DNA of 33,386 nucleotides, taken from assembly GCA_947259355.1 (NCBI GenBank), contig CAMYMF010000038.1:1-33386 (forward strand), in the 5' to 3' direction. The position numbers and the translations under genes are program-made. This document shows positions 7,566-15,441 of the stretch, piece by piece. The notes under the pieces were generated by a model, which ran no database searches, was not told the origin of the DNA, and was given only the letters and a program-made list of their open reading frames with translations. The stretch comes from an uncultured Nitrospirota bacterium (GTDB lineage: Bacteria; CG2-30-53-67). How positions within the stretch are numbered: position 1 is the stretch's first letter; the number at the start of each line of letters is the position of its first letter.

Positions 7566-9986
7566 CTAAGGCACCCCCAGCGTCTGCGCCGCGCGCTGCT
7601 TGAAGAGCAGATGAAAAAGAGTCTGTGAATAGAGCTTCATCTTCCGCTTTTCCTTGTTGGTCACAGCGTATCGCCAGAAGCCGTACAGCTTGGTCAGCTT
7701 CATCAGTTGCTCGTTATAATGCTGCCAAGTATACTTTTCGCGCACCCGGGCTATGGCATTCTGTGAGATGAAGTTCCAGGTGAGCGGCCCGTCGCCGGCA
7801 GTTTCGAGAAACGCCACCAGTTGGTCCCGAATGCGATCGTAGCGCGTCGGATTGATGAGAAAACCGTTGACGCCGTGCTGGATGATCTCGGAGGGGCCGC
7901 CGAACTGGGTGGCAAACACCGGCAGCCCGCACGACATGGCTTCCAAGACGGTCAACCCGAAGGCTTCAAAGAGCGCCGGCTGGACAAAGACGCCTTTCAT
8001 ATCCGCCATGATCCGATAGATCTCACCCGTGTCAGCCTTGGGGAGGTGCTTGCCGATCCAACGGATCTGCCCGTCAAGACGGTATTCCTCGATGAGGTGA
8101 TGGATCCGTTCGATCTGTTCTTTTTCCTCGGGATCCGCACTCTGCGAGACGTTTACCTTGCCCGCCACCACGATAAGGTTGCAGCGGCTCCGGATTTCCG
8201 GGCATTTCCCGAAACACTCCACGAGCCCCGCGACATTCTTGACCTTGTCCAGACGGGCCATGGTGAAAATGGGGATCCGCTTTGCATCCTCCAGGGTGCC
8301 GAAGATTTCTTCATCCCGGGCTTCGAAGAGCAGCCCCGTCAACCGCTGCACCCGTTCCCGGTCTCGCCGGGCCTGGTCGGTGTGCGGAAAATAGACGCTT
8401 GCATCCACGCCGGGCGAGATGACATTGAACTTGGGATGAAAGAGGTTCACGCCGCCCAGCACCTGATAGAAACCGGGCAGGCTGTAATAGAGATAAGACT
8501 CGTACTGACCCCGCACATGGGCTGTTCCGGCGATTTCCTGAAAGGTACTCGCAATAATGAAATCTGCCATGTTCATGGCGAGCAGATCCGCCGTGAATTG
8601 CAGCGAAAAGTGGTACGCAGCCTCCATGTCTTGCCAGTACAGATCGGAGAAGAGGTACTTCGATTTCTCCAGTGCATGGGCTATGTTGCACTGGATGACG
8701 CCCGTTTCCTCCGAAAGAATGGACGCCACCAAGTTGCCGTCGGAGTAGTTGCCGATGATGAGATCGGGGTTGCGTCCTAACTCCCGCGTCAGTTCTTCTT
8801 TCGCCTCATACGCGAAGCTCTCCAGGTAGGGCCAGACCCAGAAGCGGGAGATCCAGTAGTCCACCACATTCTTGTCGCCATCCCGGAAGGGCACCCGCAG
8901 AATCCAACAGTTCCGGGTGTCCTTGATTTTCTCCAGACGGACGTGAGACAGGGTGCCCTCGCTTCTCGGAATGAGCCGTGTCACTACCACGATCTTGGGC
9001 TCCACATCCAATCCCGCCAGACGCAGGCTCTCCTGCAGGTAGCTTTCCATACTTTTGACCTGATCCAGGATATAGACGACCTGACCACCCGTGTCGGGTT
9101 TGCCCAAAACGTTTTCCTGTCCGAAGAAGCCGTGGGGTGAAATCACGGCCACCTTGGAGACCATGGGAATGCGCGAGATGAAGGCCTCCAGCGAGCGGCT
9201 GTCGGGGGCTTCAAAAAGATTGAGCAGCAACTGCTGGGTCTCGAGGACGCGCGGCACACTGTCGCCCCACCCCGGCTCGAAACCGAGTGCACGCAGCCCG
9301 CTCTCCACGCGGGTCGCCTCCCAGGAATCGTCCGTCTCACTGAGCCACTCCGCCGCCCGATCGAGCTGTTCGATGAGTTTGGTATCGTCGCCGATTTTCG
9401 CGCCGTTGATCAGCAGCTGCTTGCCCCCGAGGGAGTGGATCTTGAGGAACTCAAAGAGGTCCTTGTGCCACTTTTCAGGATTTTGAAAGATACTGCTCGA
9501 CAGGTGCCGATTCAGAAACTCAATCCCCTTGCCCACGTTCTTGGGATCCCGCATGTGCGGGGCATAATCGTAAAAGGGGGTGAAATCGATTTTCAGCGGA
9601 ACCCCCTCGGCCCCGTTCGTCCGGAGCACGAAGTAATCTCTCAGATCCAGGAGTTCGCTGACCGAAATCTCCTGTGGTTTTCCCAGTCGGGCACGGGTGA
9701 AGGGAACCTTGTAAAACCGGTCCCTGGTAATCTGGTGTCGATGGATGATCACCACAAAGCGCTCAAACACAATTATCTCCTGGACCTTGTTGAGGAAGGC
9801 CTTCCAGGAAAACGGACCGGTGTCATCCCCGTGTGCCTGTCCCGTCCCCGGCCCTTCTCCCAGCGCCAGAAGGATGTCATTGCGCAGCAGGTATTTCTTT
9901 TGGCCGCGGATCAGCTCGAGCAGAAAGCCCTGAAAGACCTTGACGTCTTCGGATCGCATCAGATCGGTCCACTTGACGAGGCTCAT
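7566..9986 (-). CDS. Sucrose synthase
   Basis: This 806-residue GT4-family enzyme reversibly converts sucrose plus NDP to NDP-glucose plus fructose in the cytoplasm. Length and architecture match plant and bacterial sucrose synthases: an N-terminal regulatory region (about 1-270), a GT-B fold opening with SPHGFFG and KPDTGGQVVYILDQ, and the C-terminal nucleotide-sugar half with the E-x7-E motif EAFGLTVLE (Glu674 and Glu682) followed by GGPSEII. The ATG at 9986 overlaps the stop of the preceding gene as ATGA, and GGAGGAGAG lies just upstream. As last gene of the sucrose operon it would work in the cleavage direction to supply ADP- or UDP-glucose, or run in reverse. The nucleotide preference cannot be read from sequence by eye. 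Confidence 0.95.
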   Translation of the reverse strand: MSLVKWTDLMRSEDVKVFQGFLLELIRGQKKYLLRNDILLALGEGPGTGQAHGDDTGPFSWKAFLNKVQEIIVFERFVVIIHRHQITRDRFYKVPFTRARLGKPQEISVSELLDLRDYFVLRTNGAEGVPLKIDFTPFYDYAPHMRDPKNVGKGIEFLNRHLSSSIFQNPEKWHKDLFEFLKIHSLGGKQLLINGAKIGDDTKLIEQLDRAAEWLSETDDSWEATRVESGLRALGFEPGWGDSVPRVLETQQLLLNLFEAPDSRSLEAFISRIPMVSKVAVISPHGFFGQENVLGKPDTGGQVVYILDQVKSMESYLQESLRLAGLDVEPKIVVVTRLIPRSEGTLSHVRLEKIKDTRNCWILRVPFRDGDKNVVDYWISRFWVWPYLESFAYEAKEELTRELGRNPDLIIGNYSDGNLVASILSEETGVIQCNIAHALEKSKYLFSDLYWQDMEAAYHFSLQFTADLLAMNMADFIIASTFQEIAGTAHVRGQYESYLYYSLPGFYQVLGGVNLFHPKFNVISPGVDASVYFPHTDQARRDRERVQRLTGLLFEARDEEIFGTLEDAKRIPIFTMARLDKVKNVAGLVECFGKCPEIRSRCNLIVVAGKVNVSQSADPEEKEQIERIHHLIEEYRLDGQIRWIGKHLPKADTGEIYRIMADMKGVFVQPALFEAFGLTVLEAMSCGLPVFATQFGGPSEIIQHGVNGFLINPTRYDRIRDQLVAFLETAGDGPLTWNFISQNAIARVREKYTWQHYNEQLMKLTKLYGFWRYAVTNKEKRKMKLYSQTLFHLLFKQRAAQTLGVP

Positions 9987-12166
9987 GCGCTCTCCTCCAG
10001 AAATCCGTAATCTATAATCCCGTCCAGAATCCCGGCGGCATAGGCTTTGTTTGAAAAGTAGACGTTGCGGGCGCCTTTGAGATGATCGAGTTCCTCGCTG
10101 TGGTTGCCCACGACCACCGCCGGCATCTCGCCCCGAAGCATCTCCTCATCGTTGCCGGAGTCACCCGACACCAGGATGTTGGACAGGGGGATGTTCCACT
10201 TGTAGGCCAGATAGCGGATGGCCTTTCCCTTGGAGGCACGGTAGGGCAGAATATCCAGATATTGCTGGTGCGAGAAGATCATGTTGTAGCGGCACTTGTT
10301 CTCGATCAGCAGGGCGTGCAACTGGGCCAGGGTCTCCGGCATGTCCCGGTGTGTGCCGTCGACATAGTAGCTCAACTTGAACGGCCGCTGCGTATCGCCT
10401 TCCTGCAACTCGAGGAAGGCAAATCGGGCCAGCAGCTTCTCGATCTTCTCCCGGTCCCACTTGGCGGAGATGTGGCTCTCCCACCCGCGGTCCGGCGCGG
10501 ACTCCGTACCGTAGTAAACCTCCGCCCCCACCGACGTGATGAGAATGTCCGGTACGGCAATACCGTGTTCCGCCAGAACTTCCACGGCCGAATCGATGGT
10601 GCGCCCCGTGGCAATGCCGAAGCCCACCTCTTCCCGGTACTGCTGCAGCGTGCCCATGAGTCCTTCCAGAGCTCGGTCGTCACCCAGCAGCGTGTTGTCA
10701 ATGTCGGTAATGACGAACTTGTGCACCCGGCTGAGGCGGCGTCCGACGGCGCCCGCGCTGGGCACCTCGTCCCGGCTCGTGCTCTGTTCTGCGACGACTC
10801 TTCTGAGTTTCTTCATGTAGGTCTCGGCATGGGACTCCCAAGAGTAATGCACGCGGACCCGGTTGATGCCGTTGGTGGAGTACTTCTTCCACAGGGCCTC
10901 ATCCACGAGGATCTTCTTAATGGCGCGCCGCAGCTCCCCCGGTCGGTTCACGTCCACCAGGATGCCGTTGGCACAGTTTTTCACAATGTCCTGGGGTCCA
11001 CCGTCCCGTGTCGCCACGATGGGCACGCCACACGCAGCAGCCTCGAGCAACGTCAGACCGAAGGGCTCCGTCAGTGCTGGATTGACGAAAACCCCCTGTT
11101 TTCTCGCTGCGATCCGGTACAGCTCGGGCACCTCGTACTCGAAATCGTGCTGCTTGGGGATGGCCAGTTTGCCGTAGAGATCGAACTTGTCCATCAGGAG
11201 CAGAATCTCCGTCAGCACCTCCCGTTCGTTTTCCCCCATGGTGGAGATATCCTTGCGTATGCCTGCAAAAACGGCCAGGTTGGCGATGGCCTGAAGCTCC
11301 CGGTCCTCACCATAGGCCGTGATGAGCCCATCGATATTCTTGCGTTTTTCCGGACGGCTCAGGGCCAGGATGAGCGGCCGGTCGGGCTTCAGGAAGAAAC
11401 GTTCCATGTTGGCTGTCACCGACACGATGGCCTGTTTGTGCACCTCGTCGAGACCCCCCAGAATGTCGTCGTAGTAGGGATGGAACCGGTCCAGATCGAT
11501 CCCCGGCGGAATGACCTCATAAGGGGGCATCTCCTGGTTGGCATACATCCCATACTGCCCTTCCACTTCCTGGCGGGTGGAGGTGACAATGAGGTCCGCA
11601 TTGCGCAGAATCTCCTCTTCCACACAGATGCGGTGATTGATGCGAAAGCGTTTGTTCATGCTCTCTGAGCTCATCCCTGCCTGCAGGAGGCGCTGCTCCT
11701 TGGGCCGGCCAAGGGAGTGCCCTGTGAAGACAAATGGAATGCCCAGTATGTTGGTCAACTCCAGAGCGATCTTGCCCGCGTCGGCATAATGCCCGTGTAT
11801 CACATCGGGCAGCGCCTGCTCGCTCTTCAGGAAACGGAGGGTCTTGTCCACATATTCCTCCACATAGGGCCACAGGAGTTCCTTGCGATGGTAGCGGGTG
11901 CCGCCGCACTGCATACGCACAATGCGGACCTTGGGGGAGATCTCCTCGATGGGCTCCGAATAATCCGGGGAGACCCTCTTGTCCCGGATGAGGCGGGTGA
12001 AGAGATCCACCTGTCGCACGTCGTCCCGGGCGCCCAGGGCATTGGCGAGTTCCAGGACATACTTGATCTGACCGCCCGTATCGGCGTCCCGCCCCATTTC
12101 CAGGTTGTGCGCCCGAATCAGTCCGTGCAGACTGATCATTTGAATGTAGAGTCCCTTGGGTTTCAT
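9983..12166 (-). CDS. Fused sucrose-phosphate synthase / sucrose-phosphate phosphatase
   Basis: This is a 727-residue two-domain enzyme. Residues 1 to about 460 form a GT4 sucrose-phosphate synthase (NDP-glucose plus fructose-6-phosphate to sucrose-6-phosphate), with GRDADTGGQIKYVLELA, GHSLGRPKEQRLL and the E-x7-E motif EPFGLTLLE. Residues 484-727 form an HAD-type sucrose-phosphatase with motif I DIDNTLLGDD, ATGR and motif IV GDSGNDEEML, which removes the phosphate and makes synthesis irreversible. The ATG at 12166 is preferred over an in-frame start 24 nt upstream: it gives an ATGA overlap with the kinase stop, has GGAGGGGAG just upstream and yields the usual MKPKGLYIQMISLHG N-terminus. It lies between the fructokinase and sucrose synthase genes, both overlapping by 4 nt. 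Confidence 0.95.
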   Translation of the reverse strand: MKPKGLYIQMISLHGLIRAHNLEMGRDADTGGQIKYVLELANALGARDDVRQVDLFTRLIRDKRVSPDYSEPIEEISPKVRIVRMQCGGTRYHRKELLWPYVEEYVDKTLRFLKSEQALPDVIHGHYADAGKIALELTNILGIPFVFTGHSLGRPKEQRLLQAGMSSESMNKRFRINHRICVEEEILRNADLIVTSTRQEVEGQYGMYANQEMPPYEVIPPGIDLDRFHPYYDDILGGLDEVHKQAIVSVTANMERFFLKPDRPLILALSRPEKRKNIDGLITAYGEDRELQAIANLAVFAGIRKDISTMGENEREVLTEILLLMDKFDLYGKLAIPKQHDFEYEVPELYRIAARKQGVFVNPALTEPFGLTLLEAAACGVPIVATRDGGPQDIVKNCANGILVDVNRPGELRRAIKKILVDEALWKKYSTNGINRVRVHYSWESHAETYMKKLRRVVAEQSTSRDEVPSAGAVGRRLSRVHKFVITDIDNTLLGDDRALEGLMGTLQQYREEVGFGIATGRTIDSAVEVLAEHGIAVPDILITSVGAEVYYGTESAPDRGWESHISAKWDREKIEKLLARFAFLELQEGDTQRPFKLSYYVDGTHRDMPETLAQLHALLIENKCRYNMIFSHQQYLDILPYRASKGKAIRYLAYKWNIPLSNILVSGDSGNDEEMLRGEMPAVVVGNHSEELDHLKGARNVYFSNKAYAAGILDGIIDYGFLEESA

Positions 12167-13068
12167 CTCCCCTCCGCATCCAGCCAACACAGAAAGGGCT
12201 CATAGAAGTCCGGCGATTCCGGGATGGCGCCCCGCTGGGCGCACAGGGCAGCGGAAAACTCGGTGGCCCGCGCCAGAATGGTTTCCGGCGCCCAGCCGTG
12301 TAATATGCCCAGAGCCAGGATGGACGCGTAGGCGTCACCCGCGCCCACCGTGTCGACCACCTCGTCCACGGCGACCCCTTCGACGGTGTACCGCTCCGGC
12401 CCATGGTAGAGATCGCTTCCTTGCTCACCCCGCGTCAAACAGAGCCACTCCAACTCATAGCGGGTCATCAGAGAGTCGATGAAGGCAGCGTCCGGGGTGG
12501 ACTCGTCGAGCAGGCTTTTGCACATCTGGAGCTCGTCTTCGTTGAGTTTCACCATCTGGCACGCCTGCAGCGAACGCGTGACCACCGCCGCTGAAAAGTG
12601 TGGCGGCCGCAGATTCATGTCATAGAAGACCCGAGCGCCTCGTGTCTCCGAAAGCAGTTGATCAAGCGTTTCCCGAGAGACGGCCGTTCGCTGGGCCAGC
12701 GTACCGCAATAGAGTATCGCGGGCGCCTCCGCTGCGGCCCGGCGCACAGATGCGTCGTATGCAATATAGTCATAGGCCACATCTGTGAGAATGTCAAACT
12801 GGGGAACGCCCCGCGCGTCCACCCGAACGCGCACGGTTCCCGTTTCCCGCCGGTCGTCAATCTGCAGGGTCTCTGTACCGGGACAGCGACCGAGCGCCTC
12901 GGTGATGCGGCGCCCCCTGTCATCGCTGCCCACTCGGGTGATCAACCGGGTGGGTACCCCGAAGGCACACAGATGGGCGGCAAAATTGAAGGGCGCCCCC
13001 CCCAGACGCTCGTACGCGGGGAAAATGTCGAACAGTACTTCTCCGAAACAGAGGGCCCTTGGGGACAT
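12163..13068 (-). CDS. PfkB-family carbohydrate kinase, probable fructokinase
   Basis: This 301-residue ribokinase-fold sugar kinase has the N-terminal GG motif (LGGAPFNFA, residues 22-30) and the C-terminal PfkB signature DTVGAGDAY with catalytic Asp245. Placement directly ahead of the sucrose-phosphate and sucrose synthase genes, as in sucrose gene sets of methylotrophs and nitrifiers, points to fructose as substrate. It would return fructose released by sucrose synthase to fructose-6-phosphate. It opens the operon; its ribosome-binding site is poor (no clear GGAG before the ATG at 13068), while downstream genes have strong sites. Other PfkB substrates cannot be excluded from sequence alone. 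Confidence 0.88.
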   Translation of the reverse strand: MSPRALCFGEVLFDIFPAYERLGGAPFNFAAHLCAFGVPTRLITRVGSDDRGRRITEALGRCPGTETLQIDDRRETGTVRVRVDARGVPQFDILTDVAYDYIAYDASVRRAAAEAPAILYCGTLAQRTAVSRETLDQLLSETRGARVFYDMNLRPPHFSAAVVTRSLQACQMVKLNEDELQMCKSLLDESTPDAAFIDSLMTRYELEWLCLTRGEQGSDLYHGPERYTVEGVAVDEVVDTVGAGDAYASILALGILHGWAPETILARATEFSAALCAQRGAIPESPDFYEPFLCWLDAEGR

Positions 13069-13109
13069 GGTTCAATCCGAACGAGATGCGCGAACATCTG
13101 AAAAGGTGA

Positions 13110-13138
13110 AGCATATCACAGCAGCATGGGAAAAACAA
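13110..13138 (-). promoter_or_regulatory. Promoter candidate for the sucrose operon, overlapping the mltA terminator tail
   Basis: Reading leftward, TTGTTT (13138-13133) lies 17 nt before TATGCT (13115-13110), which is preceded by TGA, giving an extended -10 (TGnTATGCT). The -35 is embedded in the T-rich tail of the mltA terminator. The leader to the kinase ATG would be about 35 nt. Both hexamers are imperfect. Confidence 0.35.
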
Positions 13139-13166
13139 ATCGGGGCTATTCGGCGTCACAGCCCCG
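13131..13166 (-). terminator. Intrinsic terminator of mltA
   Basis: On the minus strand CGGGGCT pairs with AGCCCCG across a 12-nt loop (stem arms 13166-13160 and 13147-13141), followed by ATTTGTTTTT. The mltA TAG stop codon (13148-13146) lies at the loop/stem border, so termination overlaps the end of the reading frame. Confidence 0.75.
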
Positions 13167-14312
13167 GGCGGTGGTGGTGGATTTTGGCACCAAGAGATAG
13201 AGCCGGCCCCGTGACTGGAGGTGTCCCGCCAGCCGCCCGGCCTCCGGGCCGCGCCCGGCGAAAAGATCCACCCGATGGGGCCCTCGGATGGCCGCCCCCA
13301 CGTCTTGGCTGACCGCAAATCCGCTGCGTCGGCCCAGCCCCGCAGCATTTCCCGCAGCATCGAATTCCGGAACGGGCAGATCATAGAAACAGACGGTTCC
13401 CGTGGGGATCACTTGCGGGTCGGTGGCCAGGGAACGATAGGGCGTCAGCCGGGTGCCCCCGGCCCCCTCGGCGCCGTGCGCCGACTCTCTGAAGAAAATG
13501 TAGCGTTCGTTTTCGTTCATAATGCGTGGCGCTTCTTCGGGGTGGTTGCGCAGATAAGTCTTAATGCGGGGAAGGTTGATCTCGTCCGGACCGAGTCTGC
13601 CCGTGTCCCGCAGGATCCGCCCCACCGAGGTGTAGGGCCGTTCGTTGCTCCCGTCGTACTGCACGTGCCGGACGCGCCCGTCGGGCATACGGATGTCCCC
13701 CGCCCCCTGAATGTGCAGCACGAAGCGCTCGATGGCGCTGTCCAGGTAGAGCAGTTCCAGTCCCCGCCCGTCCAAAGCACCCCCCTGGTCGATTTCCTCA
13801 CGGCTCAGATAGGGGCGGGCCGCTTTGCCGACAACGGGGACCGCCCCCATCAGGCAGGAATGTTGCCGCCGACCCCGAAGCTCCGGTGGGCGCCGGTAAA
13901 GGGGGTAGCGGAAACGCTTCGTCGGGACCGGGCTCCCCTCCAGAAAGGGCTGGTAATAAGCCGTGAAGAGCACGGGCTCCGTCACGGCATAAAGATCAAA
14001 GCGACGGCCAATTTGGGTGCGCAGGGCCTCGGCATCTGACGCGCCGGCCAGTACCTCCAGAAAGAGCGAGAGCGTTTCCCAACGCTGCTGTCGAGAGAAC
14101 GCCGCCCCTCGCCACGGACAAGGCGGTGTCGGGGTCTCGCCGGTGAAGACTTGAAGGGAATGTTGCAGGGCTGTCCGCAGGCCTTCGGAGGCGTCCGTCA
14201 GGGTGAATGGGGGCAAGGCATCTACTTTGTGAAAAGCCGGGTGAACAGCGGCCGGTAGACAGCCTGTGAGATACCAAAAAAAGGGCATGATCAGGCAAGC
14301 AAGACGACGCAT
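13146..14312 (-). CDS. mltA: Membrane-bound lytic murein transglycosylase A (MltA-type lipoprotein)
   Basis: MltA cleaves peptidoglycan glycan strands with formation of 1,6-anhydromuramic acid. The 388-residue protein starts with a hydrophobic signal ending in the lipobox LTGC (residues 15-18), so it is predicted to be lipid-anchored in the outer membrane facing the periplasm. The MltA core is visible: FTAYYQP, the LYLDSAIERFVLHIQGAGDIR segment broken over about 195-217, QYDGSNERPYTSVG, and the C-terminal 3D domain with QDVGAAIRGPHRVDLFAG carrying the conserved catalytic-type Asp. It is monocistronic, closed by an intrinsic terminator. It lies 141 nt after a TPR protein gene on the same strand. 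Its presence is good evidence for a diderm envelope. Confidence 0.93.
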   Translation of the reverse strand: MRRLACLIMPFFWYLTGCLPAAVHPAFHKVDALPPFTLTDASEGLRTALQHSLQVFTGETPTPPCPWRGAAFSRQQRWETLSLFLEVLAGASDAEALRTQIGRRFDLYAVTEPVLFTAYYQPFLEGSPVPTKRFRYPLYRRPPELRGRRQHSCLMGAVPVVGKAARPYLSREEIDQGGALDGRGLELLYLDSAIERFVLHIQGAGDIRMPDGRVRHVQYDGSNERPYTSVGRILRDTGRLGPDEINLPRIKTYLRNHPEEAPRIMNENERYIFFRESAHGAEGAGGTRLTPYRSLATDPQVIPTGTVCFYDLPVPEFDAAGNAAGLGRRSGFAVSQDVGAAIRGPHRVDLFAGRGPEAGRLAGHLQSRGRLYLLVPKSTTTARGCDAE

Positions 14313-14453
14313 CCCTCATCGGGCTCCAGGAGCCTGCATCCGTTCCCAAGCGGCTCTTGCCCGAAGACGGATCTGCTCCGGCACGGTCACACCAATCCTG
14401 TATCGTTGGCTCTTCGATTGCATCCCATTGGATCGCCTGCTCTCCCTCATCGC

Positions 14454-14753
14454 TCACCGGCCCCGATTCGGAACGCTCGGCAGGAAATCGGGATTGATCT
14501 CGTAGGTCTTCTTGAAGGCCATGCGGGCCGCCACGTAGTTGCCCATCTCCTGGTAGGTGTAGCCCAGGTAATAATAGGCTGCCGCGTTCTCCGGGTCCTG
14601 GGCCGTGATGCTTTTCAGAACATCCACCGCGCCCTCATAGTCCCCGCGATAATAATGCTGCAGCGCCTGTGCGAGCGTGGCATCCTGCGCCTGCACGGGA
14701 CCCCCCATGAGAAGCAGCCATACCCCAAGTGTAATCATCGCGATCCGCTTCAT
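14454..14753 (-). CDS. Small exported TPR-repeat protein
   Basis: This 99-residue protein has a classical signal peptide (MKR followed by a hydrophobic run ending in VQAQ; probable cleavage after AQA-like residues near 22-24) and about two tetratricopeptide units (ALQHYYRGDYEGAVDVL; AAYYYLGYTYQEMGNYVAA). It is probably periplasmic and acts as a protein-interaction module; no specific function can be assigned. The ATG at 14753 is chosen over one 24 nt upstream because GGGAGGAG precedes it and it forms an ATGA overlap with the CvpA-like gene. It is the last gene of the long lipid/rnc run. Confidence 0.8.
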   Translation of the reverse strand: MKRIAMITLGVWLLLMGGPVQAQDATLAQALQHYYRGDYEGAVDVLKSITAQDPENAAAYYYLGYTYQEMGNYVAARMAFKKTYEINPDFLPSVPNRGR

Positions 14754-15400
14754 GTTATCTCCTCCCTCAACGGGCACCGTGACGCACCGCAGCCCGGACC
14801 CCCCGGTTGCGTTTGCCCACGGCTCAGCTGCACCGAGCGATCATTGCGCGTCGGTATCCAAGCCTGCCGCCGGGCCGTGTTTTTCCAGATTCTTTCCAAT
14901 TCCTGGCGCGTCGCCTTGAACTTCTCCTTGATCTCGGGCGTTGAGACCCGGGCGACCCAGGAGACGGTGGAGAGCACATAAGGGGTCAAGATCGACTCCT
15001 GCAGGATCACGCTCTTGGGCATGAAACTGGTCACCAGCATCAGGATGACCGAGACAATGAGACACCCTTTGAGAAACCCGAAGACCGCGCCTCCCAGATG
15101 ATTGGCCCAGCCGAGCAGTGCTTTGCGGACAAACTTCTCCGCAAAAGTCCCCAGAAGCCGAACGGCAACGCTGGCACCCACGAAGACAAGGACATACCCC
15201 AGGACCTTGACCGTGGCGTCGTTCTGTAGATAGGACCGAAGAAACTCGGCAGGGTAGACATAGGTGGCGTTGGCGATGACAAACCCCAGGATCAGCGATC
15301 CCAGGGCAAAGACCTCTTTGACCAGCCCCCGGAAAAGACTCATGACAAAGGTCGTACCGACAATGACGATGATGGCGATGTCGAGGGCGTTCATCTGCAT
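14750..15400 (-). CDS. CvpA-family inner membrane protein
   Basis: This 216-residue protein has about four hydrophobic helices in its first 150 residues and the CvpA-type opening MNALDIAIIVIV...FRGLVKEVFALGSLILG. CvpA proteins are inner-membrane proteins linked in enterobacteria to colicin V production and envelope or bile stress; the molecular activity is not established. A polar tail of about 60 residues, rich in Arg, Gly and Pro, follows the family domain and is unusual. Start choice is uncertain: 15400 or 15394 give the normal N-terminus, while an ATG at 15445 would overlap the preceding stop as ATGA and add 15 residues but has no ribosome-binding site. The 3' end overlaps the TPR gene as ATGA. 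Confidence 0.8.
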   Translation of the reverse strand: MQMNALDIAIIVIVGTTFVMSLFRGLVKEVFALGSLILGFVIANATYVYPAEFLRSYLQNDATVKVLGYVLVFVGASVAVRLLGTFAEKFVRKALLGWANHLGGAVFGFLKGCLIVSVILMLVTSFMPKSVILQESILTPYVLSTVSWVARVSTPEIKEKFKATRQELERIWKNTARRQAWIPTRNDRSVQLSRGQTQPGGPGCGASRCPLREEIT

Positions 15401-15441
15401 GGGTACCGTCGTCTCCGATAAGGACAGCCACCCGCCATGGA

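Noticed and set aside
10082-11668. 528-codon open frame on the plus strand opposite the SPS-SPP gene
   Set aside because: It mirrors a well-supported two-domain enzyme on the other strand; its composition is the His/Gln/Val-rich pattern of antisense frames.
13996-14457. GTG-started frame overlapping the TPR gene stop (GTGA) and running into mltA
   Set aside because: The overlap looks like translational coupling, but most of the frame is out-of-frame mltA and the first 47 residues resemble no family. The mltA signal peptide and lipobox argue for the annotated frame.
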